A stretch of DNA of 8,178 nucleotides. Origin: Solirubrobacterales bacterium. GTDB lineage: Bacteria > Actinomycetota > Thermoleophilia > Solirubrobacterales > Solirubrobacteraceae. The position numbers and the translations under genes were made by a program. The stretch spans positions 1 through 8,178 of the forward strand of contig JAOPZU010000126.1 in assembly GCA_025963955.1 (NCBI GenBank). The letters are read 5' to 3'. The notes beneath the pieces were generated by a model, which was given only the letters and a program-made list of their open reading frames with translations, made no database searches and was not told the origin of the DNA. Shown in pieces: positions 6,223 to 8,178 of this stretch (position 1 is its first letter; every line of letters begins with the position of its first letter).

Positions 6223-6870
6223 TCAGTCGCCGCTGGTTGCAACAACGTCGTGCGGACCCAGAACCTGCGTGAACCAGGAGCGCAGCACCGGCGCCATGAT
6301 CTCCTCGGCGAAGACATCGGGATCCGGCGCCGTCAGCGCGTGCAGCACGAGGCCGTGGATCAGGGCGACGAGCGCGTGCCCGTCGCGCCGCGGGTTGTCG
6401 GCGCCGAGCGCGGACAGCGCCGCTTCGGCGACCTCGCGGAAGGCCTGCGGCCAGAGCCGCACCTCGTCGCTGTCGGCGGCCGTGCGGGCGACGCGCAGGT
6501 AGAGCTCGAACTCCGCGAACTGGGACAGGCGCTTCTCGCGGATCAGGTAGTGCTCGTAGGCGATGATCGCCTCGACGCCCTCGTCGACGCTCATCGACCC
6601 ACCCGTGGTCACGGCCTCGGCGATGACGCCGAAGATCTTCGCCTCGCGCTCGATCAGGCGAGTCATCGCCGCCTGCATGAGGTCCTCTTTGGAGGAGAAG
6701 TAGTACGTCGTGGCCGCGAGCGGGACGCCGGCCTCCTCCGCCACGCGGCGGTGCGTGACCGCCTCCAGGCCCTCGGTCTCCAGCAGGGCGAGGGTGGCGT
6801 CGACGATCGCGTCGCGGCGCTCGCGCCCGCGTTGCTGCCGCCGTGGTGCCGTGCTGTCCGCGCCGCCCAT
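6223..6870 (-). CDS. TetR-family transcriptional regulator
   Basis: This 215-residue protein has the TetR architecture. An N-terminal helix-turn-helix domain (about 14-64: RGRERRDAIVDATLALLETEG, then VTHRRVAEEAGVPLAATTYYFSSKEDL, with the typical TYYFSSKEDL end) is followed by an all-alpha ligand-binding and dimer domain (about 70-203). The ligand is unknown. ATG at 6870 gives the best N-terminus; an in-frame ATG seven codons upstream (6891) lies inside the dyad and is less likely. No Shine-Dalgarno sequence is visible at either. The gene is divergent from a small lipoprotein gene with 30 bases between starts, and a near-perfect dyad lies there, so self-regulation and control of the lipoprotein are likely. 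The copper cluster follows 47 bases downstream on the same strand without a clear terminator, so it may be read through or be a second target. Confidence 0.93.
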   Translation of the reverse strand: MGGADSTAPRRQQRGRERRDAIVDATLALLETEGLEAVTHRRVAEEAGVPLAATTYYFSSKEDLMQAAMTRLIEREAKIFGVIAEAVTTGGSMSVDEGVEAIIAYEHYLIREKRLSQFAEFELYLRVARTAADSDEVRLWPQAFREVAEAALSALGADNPRRDGHALVALIHGLVLHALTAPDPDVFAEEIMAPVLRSWFTQVLGPHDVVATSGD

Positions 6871-6881
6871 GCTCAAGCAGT

Positions 6882-6907
6882 CTGGCACCATGCGCGCATC
6901 GTGCGAG
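6882..6907. promoter_or_regulatory. 26-bp dyad, candidate TetR operator
   Basis: The half-sites CTGGCACCATGCG and CGCATCGTGCGAG pair at 11 of 13 positions; the central 10 bp (ATGCGCGCAT) is a perfect palindrome. It lies in the gap between the divergent TetR and lipoprotein genes and runs over the lipoprotein GTG start. Length, symmetry and position fit a TetR-family operator. Binding is inferred. Confidence 0.65.
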
Positions 6908-7311
6908 CGCGTGACCTCCTTGGCCCCTGTCTCGCCGCGCTGGTGCTCACCGCGGGTGCCGCCGGGTGCGGGGACTCCGGCGACGAGGGCGGCACGACGA
7001 CAACGGGCGGGGTCACCTCGATCTCGGCGACCGGGCCCGGCACGTCCCTGACGGCGCCGTTCACGTTCGCGGCGGACGGCCTGACCCCGTCGTCGCTGAC
7101 CGTGAAGGCGCCGGACGGACGGCTGACCCTGCGGATCATCTCCGCGGACGGCCGGCCGCACGGCGTCTCGATCGTCGGCCTGGGCGTCGACCGGCGGCTG
7201 CTCGTGCAGCCCGGGCGGCGAGCCGACCTCGACCTGACGGGCCTGGCCGCAGGCCGCTACCGGGTCGTGCCGGACGGGGCGACGGAGCCCGTGACGCTGA
7301 AGGTGGAGTAG
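6901..7311 (+). CDS. Small lipoprotein with cupredoxin-like domain lacking copper ligands
   Basis: This 136-residue protein begins with a lipoprotein signal (RARDLLGPCLAALVLTAGAAGC) with the likely lipidated C23, then a Gly/Thr/Ser-rich spacer (24-50). A small beta domain follows (about 51-136). Its pattern (FTFAADGLTPSSLTVKAPDGRLTLRI, GRPHGVSIVGL, LVQPGRRADLDLTGLAAGRYRVVPDG, PVTLKV) follows cupredoxin strand order, with H87 where the first copper His would be. The Cys-x-x-His-x-x-Met loop is absent: after GRY comes RVVPDGATEPVTLKV. It therefore probably does not bind type 1 copper. Start is GTG at 6901; the frame has no other start nearby and no ribosome site is visible, so it may be leaderless. 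It is divergent from the TetR gene across the dyad and is a likely target of that repressor. Fold assignment is by pattern only. Confidence 0.75.
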   Translation: MRARDLLGPCLAALVLTAGAAGCGDSGDEGGTTTTGGVTSISATGPGTSLTAPFTFAADGLTPSSLTVKAPDGRLTLRIISADGRPHGVSIVGLGVDRRLLVQPGRRADLDLTGLAAGRYRVVPDGATEPVTLKVE

Positions 7312-7356
7312 CACGCGGGGCTGAAGGCCCTGGCCCGGCCTGCCGATAGACCGGCC

Positions 7357-8178
7357 GTGGCCCTGCTCGACGAGTCCCGTCCTCTGACCCGCGCACCGCG
7401 CTGGCCGAGCGCCAGCGACGACGCCCTCGTCCGCGGCGCGCGACAGGGCGCGGAGGGGGCCTTCGAGGAGCTCTTCACCCGGTACCACGCAACGCTCGTG
7501 CGCTACTGCCGCGGCATCCTGCTGGACGACGACCTGGCGCAGGACGCCGCGCAGAACGCACTGGCCGCCGCGCTGCGCGCGCTGCGCGGCACGAGCCCCG
7601 GCCCGCAGGCGCTCGGGCCGTGGCTCTACCGGATCGCCCAGCGCGAGGCCTCCGACCTCGCGCGTCGCCGGCGCGCCGACCTGGCCGCCCGCCAGCACAC
7701 TGCCACGGACGCACAGGACCCGCTGCTGAGCGTTCCAGCCCCGTCCGACGAGCGCGTGCGCGACCGCCTGCGCGAGCTGGTCGGCGATCTTGCGCGCCTC
7801 CCGATGCGCCAGCGCAGCGCCCTCCTGCTGCGGGAGCTCAGCGGCCTGGGGTACGGCGAGATCGCCATCGCGCTGGAGACGACGCCCGCCGCCGCGCGGC
7901 AGTCGGTGCTCGAGGCGCGGCACGCGCTCGTGGAGGCCGGCACCGGCCGGTCGCAGGACTGCGCGGACGTCCGCACCCTGATCGACGCCGGCGACCGCCG
8001 CCGCCTGCGCGGCCGCCAGATCGGCGCCCACCTGGACGACTGCTCCGGCTGCCGCAGCTTCGCCGCTCAGATCGACGACCGGCGCCGCGACCTCGCGCTG
8101 CTGTTCCCGCTCGGCCCCGCGCTGGCCGGGGGCGGCGGTGTGCTCGCCGCCATCACCGGCGGCGGCGTGGCCGCCGGC
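7357..8178 (+). CDS. ECF-type sigma factor fused to an anti-sigma-like zinc finger (cut by window edge)
   Basis: The 274 visible residues carry sigma region 2 (about 34-106: AFEELFTRYHATLVRYCRGIL, DLAQDAAQNALAAALRAL, WLYRIAQREASDLARRR). A linker (107-135) follows, then region 4 (about 137-192: LARLPMRQRSALLLRELSGLGYGEIAIAL, then TTPAAARQSVLEARHAL). C-terminal to this is a zinc-binding motif of anti-sigma type: C202, then H225-x3-C229-x2-C232. A hydrophobic Gly/Ala/Leu stretch (247 onward) then runs off the window. This suggests a sigma factor with a built-in zinc-finger and possibly membrane-anchored regulatory domain. The frame is open from GTG at 7357 to the edge; no ATG start or clear ribosome site is present, so the start is tentative. 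It lies 45 bases after the lipoprotein gene on the same strand and could be co-transcribed. Target promoters are unknown. Confidence 0.88.
   Translation, partial: MALLDESRPLTRAPRWPSASDDALVRGARQGAEGAFEELFTRYHATLVRYCRGILLDDDLAQDAAQNALAAALRALRGTSPGPQALGPWLYRIAQREASDLARRRRADLAARQHTATDAQDPLLSVPAPSDERVRDRLRELVGDLARLPMRQRSALLLRELSGLGYGEIAIALETTPAAARQSVLEARHALVEAGTGRSQDCADVRTLIDAGDRRRLRGRQIGAHLDDCSGCRSFAAQIDDRRRDLALLFPLGPALAGGGGVLAAITGGGVAAG

Noticed and set aside
6236..6243. Palindrome GTTGCAAC at the 3' end of the TetR gene
   Set aside because: It is only 8 bp, lies inside coding sequence, and has no partner site seen elsewhere in the window.
7312..7356. Possible hairpin or promoter between the lipoprotein and sigma genes
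   Set aside because: The GGCC/CCGGCC stretches are mostly short direct or self-complementary repeats. There is no convincing stem with T-tract and no clear -35/-10 pair.
6871..8031. Minus-strand extension of the TetR frame upstream of 6870
   Set aside because: The extension runs opposite the lipoprotein and sigma genes and is Arg/Gln/Ala-rich without motif. TetR homologues start near 6870.

Overview
The window is GC-rich, densely coded DNA with frequent GTG starts and almost no spacer. The high GC, secreted proteins with an Ig-like 'DADNNQS' C-terminal domain, and DUF427 and DUF3817 genes suggest a high-GC actinobacterium, plausibly of the Thermoleophilia/Solirubrobacterales type. That placement is inference, not proof. 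No rRNA, tRNA, CRISPR array or insertion sequence was seen, and no gene-free stretch exceeds 300 bases.

Left part (1-1694, minus strand): the N-terminal third of aconitase AcnA, preceded 23 bases upstream by a complete VapBC-type toxin-antitoxin pair. An 11-bp perfect inverted repeat abuts the vapB GTG start and is probably both autoregulatory operator and leaderless promoter. Next (1791-2635, plus strand) come two small housekeeping-type genes: a DUF427 protein and a three-helix DUF3817 membrane protein.

Centre (2650-6175, minus strand): a tight four-gene cluster for exported proteins. In transcription order these are a right-handed beta-helix protein with a Lys/Ala-rich tail, a small plastocyanin-like cupredoxin, a Tat-exported two-domain multicopper oxidase with a complete copper-ligand set, and a cupredoxin with a C-terminal Ig-like domain that lacks the usual axial Met. 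Gaps are 7 bp, a 1-bp stop/start overlap and a 17-bp overlap, so co-transcription and translational coupling are likely. The natural reading is an extracytoplasmic copper redox module. The cupredoxins could exchange electrons with the oxidase, and the beta-helix protein could serve as a scaffold, a substrate-binding partner or, by analogy with NosD, a copper-site helper.

Right part (6223-8178): a TetR-family regulator lies directly upstream of the cluster on the same strand. It is divergent from a small lipoprotein with a cupredoxin-like sequence lacking Cys and Met copper ligands. A near-perfect 26-bp dyad sits in the divergent gap and is a strong candidate TetR operator. The window ends inside an ECF-type sigma factor fused to a C-terminal anti-sigma-like zinc finger and the start of a hydrophobic segment.
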